A stretch of DNA of 64,000 bases from Mariniblastus sp964414815 (lineage in GTDB: Bacteria > Planctomycetota > Planctomycetia > Pirellulales > Pirellulaceae). Numbering within the stretch: the first letter of the stretch is position 1; each line of letters starts with the position of its first letter. This document shows positions 17,821 through 26,947 of this stretch, piece after piece. A program made the position numbers and the translations under genes. The notes below the pieces were generated by a model. That model was not told the DNA's origin, did not search any database, and was given only the letters and a program-made list of their open reading frames with translations. The DNA lies in assembly GCA_964414815.1 (NCBI GenBank), contig CAYPXY010000006.1, positions 1 through 64,000 on the forward strand, read 5' to 3'.

Positions 17821-19284
17821 CTACAACACTGAGAAATAGTTCTCACAAGCGAAGTCCATGGTCTCTTTGCTTAGAATGACAGGCTGCTTCTTGTACTTGC
17901 AGTAGTTGACGACTTGCAGTATCAAGTCGCGAGGATGGCAGTTTCGAAGGGGTCGGTTGATGGGAAAATAATGAGTTTCCAGCAAGTACTGAACAATATC
18001 CGGCTTGAAATCGACCTTCATCACTTTGCACATGATGGCAAATAGCTTGATGAAATTTTCGGTCGATGGATTGGTGACTTCAATCTTGTACGGAATCCGC
18101 CGTAAGAACGCGTCATCGACCAGGTCCTTGGGCTCGAGATTCGTCGAAAACACTACGAGTTGATCAAACGGAACTTGGACTTTCTTGCCGTTGCTGGTAT
18201 TCAAAAAGTCATACCGCTTTTCCAGTGGCACGATCCAGCGATTCAAGAGTTCATCGACACTCATTCGCTGTCGCCCGAAGTCGTCGATCAACAACAAGCC
18301 GGTATTGGATTTAAGTTGCACGGGAGCCTCGCTGATCCCGGTGCGCGGATTGTACTGGATTTCCAGGTGTTCCATGGTCAATTCGCCCCCGACCACAATC
18401 GTCGGACGACGGATTCTGACCCACCTTCGGTCAAAATGAACGGAGGACAGATAGCCCCCACCTTCCTCAATCGGCGCCTCGGTATGTTGCATCGGATCGA
18501 ATACCCGCACGATGTCGCGGTCAATGGTAATCGCGCGGGGAATCCAGACGTACGCTCCGAAGGCAGCCGTGATCCGCTCGGCGATACTGGTTTTTCCATT
18601 ACCGGGATATCCGAATAAGAACATTCCGCGTCCGCTGTTGACCGCCGGACCGAGCTTGAGCATCAAGTTCGGATCAATCAGCAGATCGGAAAAGGCCCGA
18701 TTCAGATCGACTTCGGTCGGGTTTTGCTTGGTAATCGACTGAGCTTTGACGCTGGCCACATAGTCATGAAAATCAACCGGTGCGGAACCGAAGTACGTGC
18801 AACTGTCAGTGTATCGCTTTGCCAGATCGCGCCCCGCCTGGGTGAGACGACAGATATAGTCGTTCATCGTGGCCTGATCGACGTAACCCAGCAACTGTTC
18901 CTGCTTGAGCCGGACAATTGTCTTTTCGACGATGCAAAAGGCCATTCCGACCTGATTGGAGATCTGCCGAATGGACGCCTCTCCCTTGGCCATCAGGAAT
19001 TTCGTAATCAATTCCTCCATCATCGATTCGGAAACCTTGCTGTCCGCCAGCGTTTGTGGTTCGCGGGGCCAGAAATCGTCACTCGGTGGCTCCGGAGCCG
19101 CTTCTCGGCGCACCGATTCGGATAGTATTTCTCGGCGGACGGGCGCGATCGGAGCCTGCTGCGCCGCGACCACGGCGGGGGCTTCAGACAAACCCGAGGC
19201 CAGCCCATTCAAACGATTGAGCATCGCGTCGATAGCCTGATCCGGCGAAGCAGCAGAAGGATAGAGAGGAGAAGCCTGCGTCAT
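17821..19284 (-). CDS. AAA+ family ATPase with N-terminal winged-helix-like region
   Basis: A 487-residue cytosolic protein. Residues 1-80 are Ala/Pro-rich and probably flexible. Residues about 85-160 look like a winged helix (IRQISNQVGMAFCIVEKTIV). The AAA+ core has Walker A GYPGNGKTS (about 225-233), Walker B LLLIDDFGRQ (about 330-339), a sensor-type VVFSTNLEP, and RRIPYKIEV close to an arginine-finger position. The family uses ATP hydrolysis to remodel protein or nucleic acid substrates; the substrate here is unknown. It converges on the coiled-coil membrane protein (stop codons only a few bp apart). A link to the secretin cluster is possible but unproven. Confidence 0.85.
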   Translation of the reverse strand: MTQASPLYPSAASPDQAIDAMLNRLNGLASGLSEAPAVVAAQQAPIAPVRREILSESVRREAAPEPPSDDFWPREPQTLADSKVSESMMEELITKFLMAKGEASIRQISNQVGMAFCIVEKTIVRLKQEQLLGYVDQATMNDYICRLTQAGRDLAKRYTDSCTYFGSAPVDFHDYVASVKAQSITKQNPTEVDLNRAFSDLLIDPNLMLKLGPAVNSGRGMFLFGYPGNGKTSIAERITAAFGAYVWIPRAITIDRDIVRVFDPMQHTEAPIEEGGGYLSSVHFDRRWVRIRRPTIVVGGELTMEHLEIQYNPRTGISEAPVQLKSNTGLLLIDDFGRQRMSVDELLNRWIVPLEKRYDFLNTSNGKKVQVPFDQLVVFSTNLEPKDLVDDAFLRRIPYKIEVTNPSTENFIKLFAIMCKVMKVDFKPDIVQYLLETHYFPINRPLRNCHPRDLILQVVNYCKYKKQPVILSKETMDFACENYFSVL

Positions 19285-19542
19285 TGGAGTTCATTTCCAG
19301 TAAAACAACCACGAGCAATCGTTGCGGCAGCGAGTTGCCTAGTAGCACCAGCGCGTAAACGTCGACAGAACAGAGCCTGTATACCTTTTTTCGGAATGTT
19401 CGTTTGAACACTACCAATAAAACAGACCAAATTCAGGAGGGGACGGGTCCGTGTGTGCCTCATGGACGAACGTTCGAGAATACAACGGATTTTCAAGTCG
19501 CAAGTGTCCCGTAAGCGGTAGCAATCGTAACGAAAGCAACGA

Positions 19543-21624
19543 CTATCCAGCCTGACGCATCGGTACCCGGTAGCTCTGGATCGCTTCCCAATCGTCCCGA
19601 AAAACTTCTGAGCGCAAGAGGCCCAATACCTCGCGATCATTCCAGTAGTGTCCATGCCCGCGGCATCCCAACGAAAAATTGTGGCTCCCTTTCGGCTGCC
19701 ATCGATCATTTTCCTTCGTCCCATTGATCAAATACGATTCGGGAAAGACAATTTCAGTACCGACCGGATCGTCAATGCGATAGATGTTCACCCAATGATT
19801 CACCCGCGCCTGCAATGGGTTCCAGTAGGCTGAATCGAGCGGTGGATAATAATGGGGAAAATAGTGCTGGTAGAGGTTGGTAAATGGTGATCCCATCGTG
19901 ACCAGCGTCACCCGCGAGAATTGATGGAGACAATCAAGTTCAGGATCGTTGAGTGCCTCAATGGAAATGACGGTTCCCTGACTGTGACTGACAATGATCA
20001 ACTCGGGCGGATGTTCTTTGTCAAAACGTGCCGCATAATGCCGCAAAATCTGCTTGATTCGTCCTGAAATAATCTCCCGCTTCCAGAACTGCATGGTGCC
20101 TTTCTCGAAAGTGGTTTCGCTCATGTCGAACTGGTCTTCATAGTCAAAATCCGTAGCCGAGGCCGTCGAGCGAAACACGAAATGGTTGACCACTTCCAGC
20201 ACGATGCCAAAGATTGGCCTCAGTTTTGGAATCAACATACTGACCAGTAAGCCGATCGGCAGCAGCATGGGCAAAGCGTATTTGTTGCACTCGGCCAACA
20301 GCCTCCCATACCAGAATGAATGGTAGTTGAAGCCCACCGCATTCAAGATTTGAGTGGTCAGCACCAACGTGGCACCCAGAGCGGTCGCCAGCGCAATCGT
20401 CAATTGGACTTCGCCCCCCACAATCAACCGCGGTGGCCGAGCGCCCCATTCGAAATCGGAGACCTGCTTGACGCGTCTCCAGTTCAAATAGCGAGCGGCT
20501 GAAACCGCAACGGACAGTCCGATGATCGCACTCATCACAAACTGAACGCCCAACAACGGTACGGCCGCAGCAAAGAGATCCTGAAATCCTTCCACACCCA
20601 GTACATGTTGAATCCGGTCGGCTGCAATCAACCAGAACAACAACAGGGCGAAACTCCACATACCGATGGAGAGCGCAGGCAACAGCATCGCAACATTGAT
20701 CGCCGGTCGATGAACGCGCCGGTCCAGCGTGGCTCCACACCAACATACTCCCATGCAGGCCAGCAAACAAATCTGAATCGACCAGAAAACTGCCAGAAAG
20801 CAAATCTGAAGCTGACAATACCAAAGCAATCCCCAGGCGGGCAGACTTCCGCCGCCGAAAAACGGATTGAGGACCAGCAAGCGAACCAGATGCACGCCCG
20901 CGATAAAGCATATATTGATGTTGACCCAAAACCAGAATCGCTCCGTAACGCGATTGTAAGCCAGATTTCCACCAATCACGGACGCGGCCAGAGCGATCCC
21001 GCAACAAGCGGTAAAAGGAATGGCGACCCATCGTCCCGTCGCAATGGAATCCTTCCACACAAAGTGATTCAGGCAGACAAAGAGACTGAACAGCACCAGA
21101 CAAAACGCCACCGCCAGCACGGGGCCTTGAAGAATTCGCTCGCTGTACCGGCCAAACCGCTTCAGCCAGTACGCAAAGAAGCCGGGTTGATCCGCGGCGG
21201 CGTAGGCGACATACCGAAGCCCAAACAGGACCTGAAAAATGCCCAGGACCACGCCCAGAAACCCATGGAAGACTCGCGATAGGTCCCCCCAGTAGACCTC
21301 CGCAAGTTCGATTCGTTTGTCGCCCCTTCGGAGTTGACAGCCGTACGTCGGAAAGGTTTGTAACCACGTTGGATCATCGGTGGGTTCCCGCAACCAGATC
21401 GTTTGCTGCTGGTGAATCAGCGGATGGTTCGAATCGGCCAGCGCGCGCGCAAGCCCCGTCACCGTACTGCCGGGGCGCGGATCGCCGACGCCGTGTACGA
21501 CCAGTACCAGTTTGTCGATAGGTTGAGATGAAGTTGTCTCGGCCAATTTCTGGAGAGGTTTCTTCAGTGAAATTTGATGGGTTACCAAAGATTTTATCGG
21601 CCTGATATTCGGCGTAATCCGCAC
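19543..21624 (-). CDS. Multi-pass membrane protein with alpha/beta-hydrolase-like domains
   Basis: About 693 residues, read from a GTG at 21624; the true start is uncertain because no nearby ATG exists. Residues about 38-60 (DKLVLVVHGVGDPRPGSTV) resemble the first strand and oxyanion region of alpha/beta hydrolases. Several hydrophobic helices follow between about 115 and 470. The C-terminal part has PELIIVSHSQGTVISIEAL, a GxSxG-like SHSQGT nucleophile motif (about residue 547), and later GSHNFSLGCRGHGHYWND, which could hold the catalytic His. The hydrolase fold would thus be split by a membrane domain. A lipase or esterase-like activity is an inference from the motifs; the substrate is unknown. 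Confidence 0.7.
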   Translation of the reverse strand: MRITPNIRPIKSLVTHQISLKKPLQKLAETTSSQPIDKLVLVVHGVGDPRPGSTVTGLARALADSNHPLIHQQQTIWLREPTDDPTWLQTFPTYGCQLRRGDKRIELAEVYWGDLSRVFHGFLGVVLGIFQVLFGLRYVAYAAADQPGFFAYWLKRFGRYSERILQGPVLAVAFCLVLFSLFVCLNHFVWKDSIATGRWVAIPFTACCGIALAASVIGGNLAYNRVTERFWFWVNINICFIAGVHLVRLLVLNPFFGGGSLPAWGLLWYCQLQICFLAVFWSIQICLLACMGVCWCGATLDRRVHRPAINVAMLLPALSIGMWSFALLLFWLIAADRIQHVLGVEGFQDLFAAAVPLLGVQFVMSAIIGLSVAVSAARYLNWRRVKQVSDFEWGARPPRLIVGGEVQLTIALATALGATLVLTTQILNAVGFNYHSFWYGRLLAECNKYALPMLLPIGLLVSMLIPKLRPIFGIVLEVVNHFVFRSTASATDFDYEDQFDMSETTFEKGTMQFWKREIISGRIKQILRHYAARFDKEHPPELIIVSHSQGTVISIEALNDPELDCLHQFSRVTLVTMGSPFTNLYQHYFPHYYPPLDSAYWNPLQARVNHWVNIYRIDDPVGTEIVFPESYLINGTKENDRWQPKGSHNFSLGCRGHGHYWNDREVLGLLRSEVFRDDWEAIQSYRVPMRQAG

Positions 21625-21718
21625 AGTTATCCAGGATTCCCTGACTGTGCAATAAGTGCTGTCACTTTGTCGATAGCACTTTCTGTCGAATCATCTTTAA
21701 CTGTTTCAAAGGACACGC

Positions 21719-22627
21719 ATGAGCCACAATCCAAAGTCAAACGATTCGGAACTGGAAGAACTGAAAAACGCCATCACCAGTGCTCCCAATAACAGCTTGC
21801 AGTCTCCTTTGGAAACCTATTTGCGGGAGATCAACGAGACCAAGCTGCTTTCGGCGGCGGAGGAAAAGCAACTGGCCACTGCGATCGGGCAGGGGGATGT
21901 TCGAGCCCGCGACCGCATGATCCGCGCGAACCTGCGACTGGTGGTTAATATCGCCCGCGGTTACACGGGCAAGGGATTGGGACTGCAGGACCTGATCGAA
22001 GAAGGCAATCTGGGGTTGCTGCGAGCCGTCGAAGGATTTGATCCGCACATGGGAACGCGGTTCAGCACCTATGCAAGCTACTGGATCAAACAGTCGATCA
22101 AACGAGCCCTGATCAACTCCTCGAAGACGATTCGAATCCCAGCCTATATGGTCGAACTGTTGTCGAAGTGGCGCCGAGCCAGCATCCGGCTGACCGAAGA
22201 GTTGAATCGCAACCCGACGCCCGATGAAGTCGCCCGTTTGCTGGGCGTTCAGCGACGGAAACTGCCCATCATCAAGAAGGCGATTCAGATTTACAACGCG
22301 ACCTCGCAGTCCGATCAATCGGAAACCGGTTGGTCATTGGGTGAAGTCATCATGGACGACCGTCGCCGCAGCCCGGACATTGAACTGCTGGAAAACGACG
22401 TCATGTCCAAGGTCCAGGAAATGCTGGAAAATCTGGACGAGCGTGAGAAGACGGTACTGAGAATGCGATTCGGTCTGGACAATACGGAACCGCACACGCT
22501 CAAGGAGATCGGCGAAGCACTGGGCTTTACCCGTGAGCGAGTACGGCAGATCGAAACCGAAGCCTTACGCCGATTAGGAGATGGGCTTCGAGATCCCATC
22601 GATATGGATATGACACTGCCGTTTTAA
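21719..22627 (+). CDS. RpoD/RpoS-type sigma-70 family sigma factor
   Basis: A 302-residue sigma factor that directs RNA polymerase to promoters. It has region 1.2 (LETYLREINETKLLSAAEE), region 2 with RMIRANLRLVVNIAR, DLIEEGNLGLLRAVEGFD and FSTYASYWIKQSIKRAL, region 3 (VARLLGVQRRK) and region 4.2 with the helix-turn-helix TLKEIGEALGFTRERVRQIE (about 262-281). It lacks the long region 1.1 of principal RpoD, so it is more like a group 2 (RpoS/SigB-type) factor or a short primary factor. It stands alone, divergent from the membrane hydrolase gene with about a 94-bp gap. Confidence 0.9.
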   Translation: MSHNPKSNDSELEELKNAITSAPNNSLQSPLETYLREINETKLLSAAEEKQLATAIGQGDVRARDRMIRANLRLVVNIARGYTGKGLGLQDLIEEGNLGLLRAVEGFDPHMGTRFSTYASYWIKQSIKRALINSSKTIRIPAYMVELLSKWRRASIRLTEELNRNPTPDEVARLLGVQRRKLPIIKKAIQIYNATSQSDQSETGWSLGEVIMDDRRRSPDIELLENDVMSKVQEMLENLDEREKTVLRMRFGLDNTEPHTLKEIGEALGFTRERVRQIETEALRRLGDGLRDPIDMDMTLPF

Positions 22628-22683
22628 CGATCGATTGCGACGCGCGACCGACCAAGCCAACGATCTCTGGCAACGGCAAGACA

Positions 22684-22727
22684 GATTTCTCTCGCACCGA
22701 TCATTGATTTCTCTCGCACCGATCATT
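22684..22727 (+). repeat. Exact 22-bp tandem duplication downstream of the sigma gene
   Basis: Two abutting exact copies of a 22-bp unit beginning gatttctctcgcaccgatca lie in the 259-bp gap between the sigma factor and the tricorn-like gene. The rest of that gap shows no gene. Confidence 0.9.
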
Positions 22728-22886
22728 GGAATGCTTCCAGATGGTTGTCAACATTACCGACAAATTCGCTCCCCCCTGAAACAAAAATCTAAATTTGCGA
22801 GTACACTGGATAACTTGCCGGGCATGGAGTCACCTTGACAAACAACCACTGCATCTGTGATACGATATTATCTTCGAGAAACTTCA

Positions 22887-25800
22887 ATGACACTCAAACC
22901 GATTGCTTCATTCGCCGTTTATCTGACCTGCTGCTTTACCTCGTACAACCTTTCTGCACAAGATGCCCCACAACGGCCTGCCGCCGGAATGTTGCGGTTC
23001 CCGGACGTCAGTGCAGACAAAATCGTTTTCTCCTATGCAGGAGATTTGTGGACGGTCTCGCGAGACGGTGGCGTTGCGACGCCGCTAGCCTCACCGCCAG
23101 GAAGCGTTTCCTTTCCGCGGTTTAGCCCCGACGGAAAGACCATTGCTTTCGAAGGCAACTACGACGGAAATCAGGATGTCTACAGCATCCCGGTGGAAGG
23201 TGGTATTCCGACCCGAATGACGTATCACCCGGCGTCTGAAAGTGTCTGTGACTGGACCCACGACGGTCGAATTATTTTTTCGACCAATGGACTGGCAGGT
23301 CTGGAGCGACAGTCGCAGCTGTTCCTAGTATCGCCTGACAAACCCCTTCCGCAACAGCTTGCCGTTCCTTACGGAACCAATGCTTCGGTCAGTGCCGACG
23401 GCAAGTGGCTGGCGTACACACCTCATAGCCATGACCACCGAACCTGGAAGCGGTATCGCGGAGGTATGGCATCCGATGTATGGCTTTTCAATCTCGAAAC
23501 CAATGAGTCAAAACAAATGACCGATTGGGAAGGCGCCGACAGCTTGCCAATGTTCCACGGCGATGTGGTTTATTATGTGTCGGATGCCGGACCGGAACAT
23601 CGACTCAATATCTGGAGCTACGATATCAATAGTGGTGAAAGGAAACAGATTACTGAATTCAGCGAATACGATTGCAAATGGCCCTCAATCGGCCCTGGCC
23701 CAGAGGGCCAAGGCGAAATCGTACTTGAAAATGGCAGCACGCTATGGTTGCTTGATCTGGCGACCACCCAAACCCGCAAAATTGACGTGGTTGTGCCCGG
23801 TGACAAACCGAAACTTCGCGCCACACAAGTCGACGTTTCCAACGCAATCGCTTCGGCAAACCTTTCACCGAGTGCCAAACGGATGGTCGTCGAAGCTCGT
23901 GGTGATATCTGGACACTTCCTGTTAAAGAAGGAACGCCCCGAAACCTGACTCGTTCAAACGGCATCGCCGAACGCTCGCCGTCATGGAGCCCTGATGGCC
24001 AATGGATCGCATACTTTTCCGACGCAACCGGCGAGTATGAGTTGTATCTGAAACAGTCGGATGGTCGTGGCGAAACCAAACAGCTCACCCAAGACGGCCA
24101 AGCGTTCCGTTATTCCCCGACCTGGTCGCCCGACTCAAAACATATTGTCTTCACCGACAAAACCGGTGCGATTTATTTGCACTCCATCGATGGCGAAACA
24201 AAGCGGGTCGATACCGAACCCTACGCTACTCCGACCAACGTCCATTGGTCTCACGACTCAGCCTGGTTGACCTATTCCATTTCAGGGGAAGGCAGAGTCG
24301 GCTCATCCATCGTTTACGTTTACAATGTGGCCGAAGGAACTCGTCATCAAGTCACAGGCGGTTTCTTCGGTGACAGCCAACCGGTGTTCGACCGCAAAGG
24401 CGATTTCCTCTATTTCGTCAGCTCCCGAGCATTCAATCAACCGCAATACGAAGATATTGGAACGACGTTTATCTACTCGGGCACCCAAGTCGTTCTCGCC
24501 GTTCCTTTGCGAGCCGATGTCGAGTTGCCGCTGCTTCCCAAAAATGATGAAGAAAAATGGGGAGACGAAATAGACAAAGACGAGAAAAAAGATGCCGATG
24601 AAAGGCAGGCTGACGATCCGGCCGGCGAAGGCGAACAAGACTCTGACGAGACAAAGCCAGAGGATGGAAAAGATGAAGGCAACGATGAAAGAAGTGATCA
24701 AGGCAATGATGAAGAGGAAGAACCCAAGTCAGAAGACAACGATCCATCCGATGAAAAGAAAACGGAACCGATCCAAATCGATTTCGAAAATATCGCCAGT
24801 CGTACTTTCCAGTTACCCATCAAGCAAGGGAATTTCAGCGGACTGGCGGTCAACGACAAGAATCAGCTGATCTATGGCCGACAAGCCTCGCGCGGTGCGG
24901 GCGGCGAAAGCACTGCATCGATTCAGTTGTTCGATATGCACGACGAAACCCCCGAAAAAAAGCCCGAAGAAAAAACGGTTGTCTCGGGCACGGGAAGATT
25001 CAGCATCACCAGCGATGGCAAGAAGTTACTGGCATCCAAAGGTGATTCCATGTACGTCATTGACGCTGCGGCCGACCAGAAACTGGAAAAAGAAATTTCC
25101 AAGCGGGGCATGATCGTTCAGATCGACCCGCGCATCGAGTGGAAGCAAGTCTTCACGGAGGCTTGGCGAATCCAGCGAGACTTTTTCTATGATCCGCACA
25201 TGCACGGCACGGACTGGAAAGCCATCCACGATCACTACGCAAAAATGCTCGACGATTGTACCTCTCGCGACGATGTCGGTTTCTTGATCAGTGAGATGAT
25301 TTCTGAACTCAACGTCGGTCACGCCTACTATCGACCGCCTTCGAGTTCCGCTTCGGATCGCAATCAACCGGATACCCGAGTTGGCCTTCTCGGATGCACG
25401 TTCGAATTGGCCGACAATCGGTACAAAGTTGGAACGATCTTCGAAGGTGCCGCCTGGGATACAGATGCTCGTAATTCGCTGCGTGCCGTCGGTGTCAAAG
25501 AAGGAGATTACTTGCTTGCAGTCAATGATGTTGAACTCACCTCCGACGTCGATCCGTATTCGCTGTTTCAGGGAACCGTGGATGCTCCAACGATCCTGAC
25601 CGTCAGTGATGACGACCAACTGGGCGACCACAACCGCCGAGTGGTGGTTAAGCCAACGGCCAATGATTCTGGACTGCGTTTCCGCTACTGGATCGAAAAG
25701 AATCGCAAGTTCGTTGAGGAAAAAACGAACGGCAAAGTAGGCTATATTTACGTCGTCAATACAGGCGTACCTGGCCAGAACGACTTATTCCGGCAATTCT

Positions 25801-26360
25801 ACGGACAACTTTCGAAAGAGGCTTTGATTATCGACGACCGCTGGAACGGAGGCGGGCAAATTCCGACCCGATTCATCGAGTTGCTCAATCGCCCCGTGAC
25901 CAACTACTGGGCCAAACGCGACGGCCGCGACTGGACTTGGCCACCCGATTCTCATCAAGGCCCAAAGTGTATGATAATTAACGGAATGGCGGGTAGTGGA
26001 GGCGATATGTTTCCTGCGTTGTTCAAACAAAACAATCTCGGCAAGTTGATCGGAATGCGAACCTGGGGCGGGCTGGTGGGCATTTCGGGCAACCCTGGTA
26101 TGATCGACGGATCAAGCGTTACCGCACCCACATTTGCCTACTACGAGAACGATGGAACGTGGGGGATTGAAGGCCATGGTGTTGACCCTGACATGCAGGT
26201 GATCGATGACCCGGCCAAGATGTTCGGCGGAGGCGATCCACAACTCGAAGCCGCCATCACCTTGATGCTTTCCGAATTGCAAACCGCCCCCTACGTCAAA
26301 CCGGATCGCCCCAAGTATCCCGATCGAAGCAAGTTCGGCATCGAAGAAGCGGATAAGTAG
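22887..26360 (+). CDS. Tricorn-type protease (S41 family) with beta-propeller
   Basis: I chose the ATG at 22887 because it starts an export signal (MTLKPIASFAVYLTCCFTS, cleavage near LSAQD); a GTG 30 bp upstream is in frame. About 1157 residues. The N-terminal half has TolB/WD-like propeller blades (FPRFSPDGKTIAFEGN, SPSWSPDGQWIAYFSD, SPTWSPDSKHIVFTD). A very acidic insert follows (about 560-640). The C-terminal part has a core domain with SELNVGHAYY (His about 810), a PDZ-like segment and the S41 nucleophile loop NGMAGSGGDMFP (Ser about 1037). Archaeal tricorn degrades oligopeptides; this one is probably periplasmic. The residue before the His is Gly rather than the Ser reported for the tricorn tetrad. 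Confidence 0.9.
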   Translation: MTLKPIASFAVYLTCCFTSYNLSAQDAPQRPAAGMLRFPDVSADKIVFSYAGDLWTVSRDGGVATPLASPPGSVSFPRFSPDGKTIAFEGNYDGNQDVYSIPVEGGIPTRMTYHPASESVCDWTHDGRIIFSTNGLAGLERQSQLFLVSPDKPLPQQLAVPYGTNASVSADGKWLAYTPHSHDHRTWKRYRGGMASDVWLFNLETNESKQMTDWEGADSLPMFHGDVVYYVSDAGPEHRLNIWSYDINSGERKQITEFSEYDCKWPSIGPGPEGQGEIVLENGSTLWLLDLATTQTRKIDVVVPGDKPKLRATQVDVSNAIASANLSPSAKRMVVEARGDIWTLPVKEGTPRNLTRSNGIAERSPSWSPDGQWIAYFSDATGEYELYLKQSDGRGETKQLTQDGQAFRYSPTWSPDSKHIVFTDKTGAIYLHSIDGETKRVDTEPYATPTNVHWSHDSAWLTYSISGEGRVGSSIVYVYNVAEGTRHQVTGGFFGDSQPVFDRKGDFLYFVSSRAFNQPQYEDIGTTFIYSGTQVVLAVPLRADVELPLLPKNDEEKWGDEIDKDEKKDADERQADDPAGEGEQDSDETKPEDGKDEGNDERSDQGNDEEEEPKSEDNDPSDEKKTEPIQIDFENIASRTFQLPIKQGNFSGLAVNDKNQLIYGRQASRGAGGESTASIQLFDMHDETPEKKPEEKTVVSGTGRFSITSDGKKLLASKGDSMYVIDAAADQKLEKEISKRGMIVQIDPRIEWKQVFTEAWRIQRDFFYDPHMHGTDWKAIHDHYAKMLDDCTSRDDVGFLISEMISELNVGHAYYRPPSSSASDRNQPDTRVGLLGCTFELADNRYKVGTIFEGAAWDTDARNSLRAVGVKEGDYLLAVNDVELTSDVDPYSLFQGTVDAPTILTVSDDDQLGDHNRRVVVKPTANDSGLRFRYWIEKNRKFVEEKTNGKVGYIYVVNTGVPGQNDLFRQFYGQLSKEALIIDDRWNGGGQIPTRFIELLNRPVTNYWAKRDGRDWTWPPDSHQGPKCMIINGMAGSGGDMFPALFKQNNLGKLIGMRTWGGLVGISGNPGMIDGSSVTAPTFAYYENDGTWGIEGHGVDPDMQVIDDPAKMFGGGDPQLEAAITLMLSELQTAPYVKPDRPKYPDRSKFGIEEADK

Positions 26361-26517
26361 TCGTAGAACGGAATTCATTCCGTTCCATGCAATTGGCCGT
26401 CAGAAACGCAAAGACGCCACGTCGCAAAGTCCCAAAGTCGCTGTGATCGGGTTTCAAAAATCGTGAACGTATACAAAAATCCTTGCGTCCTGGCGGCTTT
26501 GCGTCCTTGCGTTATTT
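26361..26517. repeat. Short intergenic inverted repeats of the gcaaagacgc type
   Basis: A hairpin gaacggaat/attccgttc (26366-26386) follows the protease stop. After it, aacgcaaagacgcca (26405-26419) is imperfectly complementary to tggcggctttgcgtccttgc (26491-26510). It looks like a dispersed non-coding repeat between convergent genes. Confidence 0.5.
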
Positions 26518-26946
26518 TTACTCTCCAACTTCCTCGATCTGTTTTGCGTCCATAACCGGCAGATAAGGTCGATCTTCAAACCGCATGATCGGACCGGTGA
26601 CGCGGATCCGTTTGTCTTTGTAGTATTCCGCCGGATCATCGATCCCTTTCTCCTTCATTTGTGCTGCAGCATCGACTGAAATGGCGATCCCCAGGTTTTT
26701 CTCGTTACCGAAATCTTCCTCCGAATCCAAAAATACAATTCCTCGCCGATCCAGCCGGTTTTTGGCAGTCTGAACAGTAAGTTCTACCTGGACCGAAGGC
26801 TTTCCGATCGACTCCAGTGCCTGAGCGACGGTCAACACAGCTTCTTTCTTTGGTATAACATCAGGTTCCTGGACGTCCTGTTTCATCAACATGGAGACGA
26901 TCAATGACGGTATCAGTAGCACAAAACCAATTTTGGATGCAGACAT
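26518..26946 (-). CDS. Small exported protein, possible OB-fold
   Basis: The start is set at the ATG at 26946 (MSASKIGFVLLIPSLIVSML), giving about 142 residues with an N-terminal signal or anchor. The mature part alternates strands (VQVELTVQTAKNR, RGIVFLDSEEDF, IAISVDAAAQM, YYKDKRIRVTGPIMRFEDRPYLPVMDAKQIE). The KRIRVTGPIxxFEDRPYL pattern resembles small OB-fold proteins. It is divergent from modA; the translation starts are 1-76 bp apart depending on which modA start is right. I assign no function. Confidence 0.65.
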   Translation of the reverse strand: MSASKIGFVLLIPSLIVSMLMKQDVQEPDVIPKKEAVLTVAQALESIGKPSVQVELTVQTAKNRLDRRGIVFLDSEEDFGNEKNLGIAISVDAAAQMKEKGIDDPAEYYKDKRIRVTGPIMRFEDRPYLPVMDAKQIEEVGE

Positions 26947-26947
26947 A

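Noticed and set aside
20144..21367. Open frame in another reading of the membrane hydrolase gene
   Set aside because: It lacks membrane-helix pattern and motifs, and the chosen frame contains the hydrolase signatures.
22857..22886. Upstream GTG as start of the tricorn-like gene
   Set aside because: It would put ten polar residues before a normal signal peptide; the ATG at 22887 fits better.
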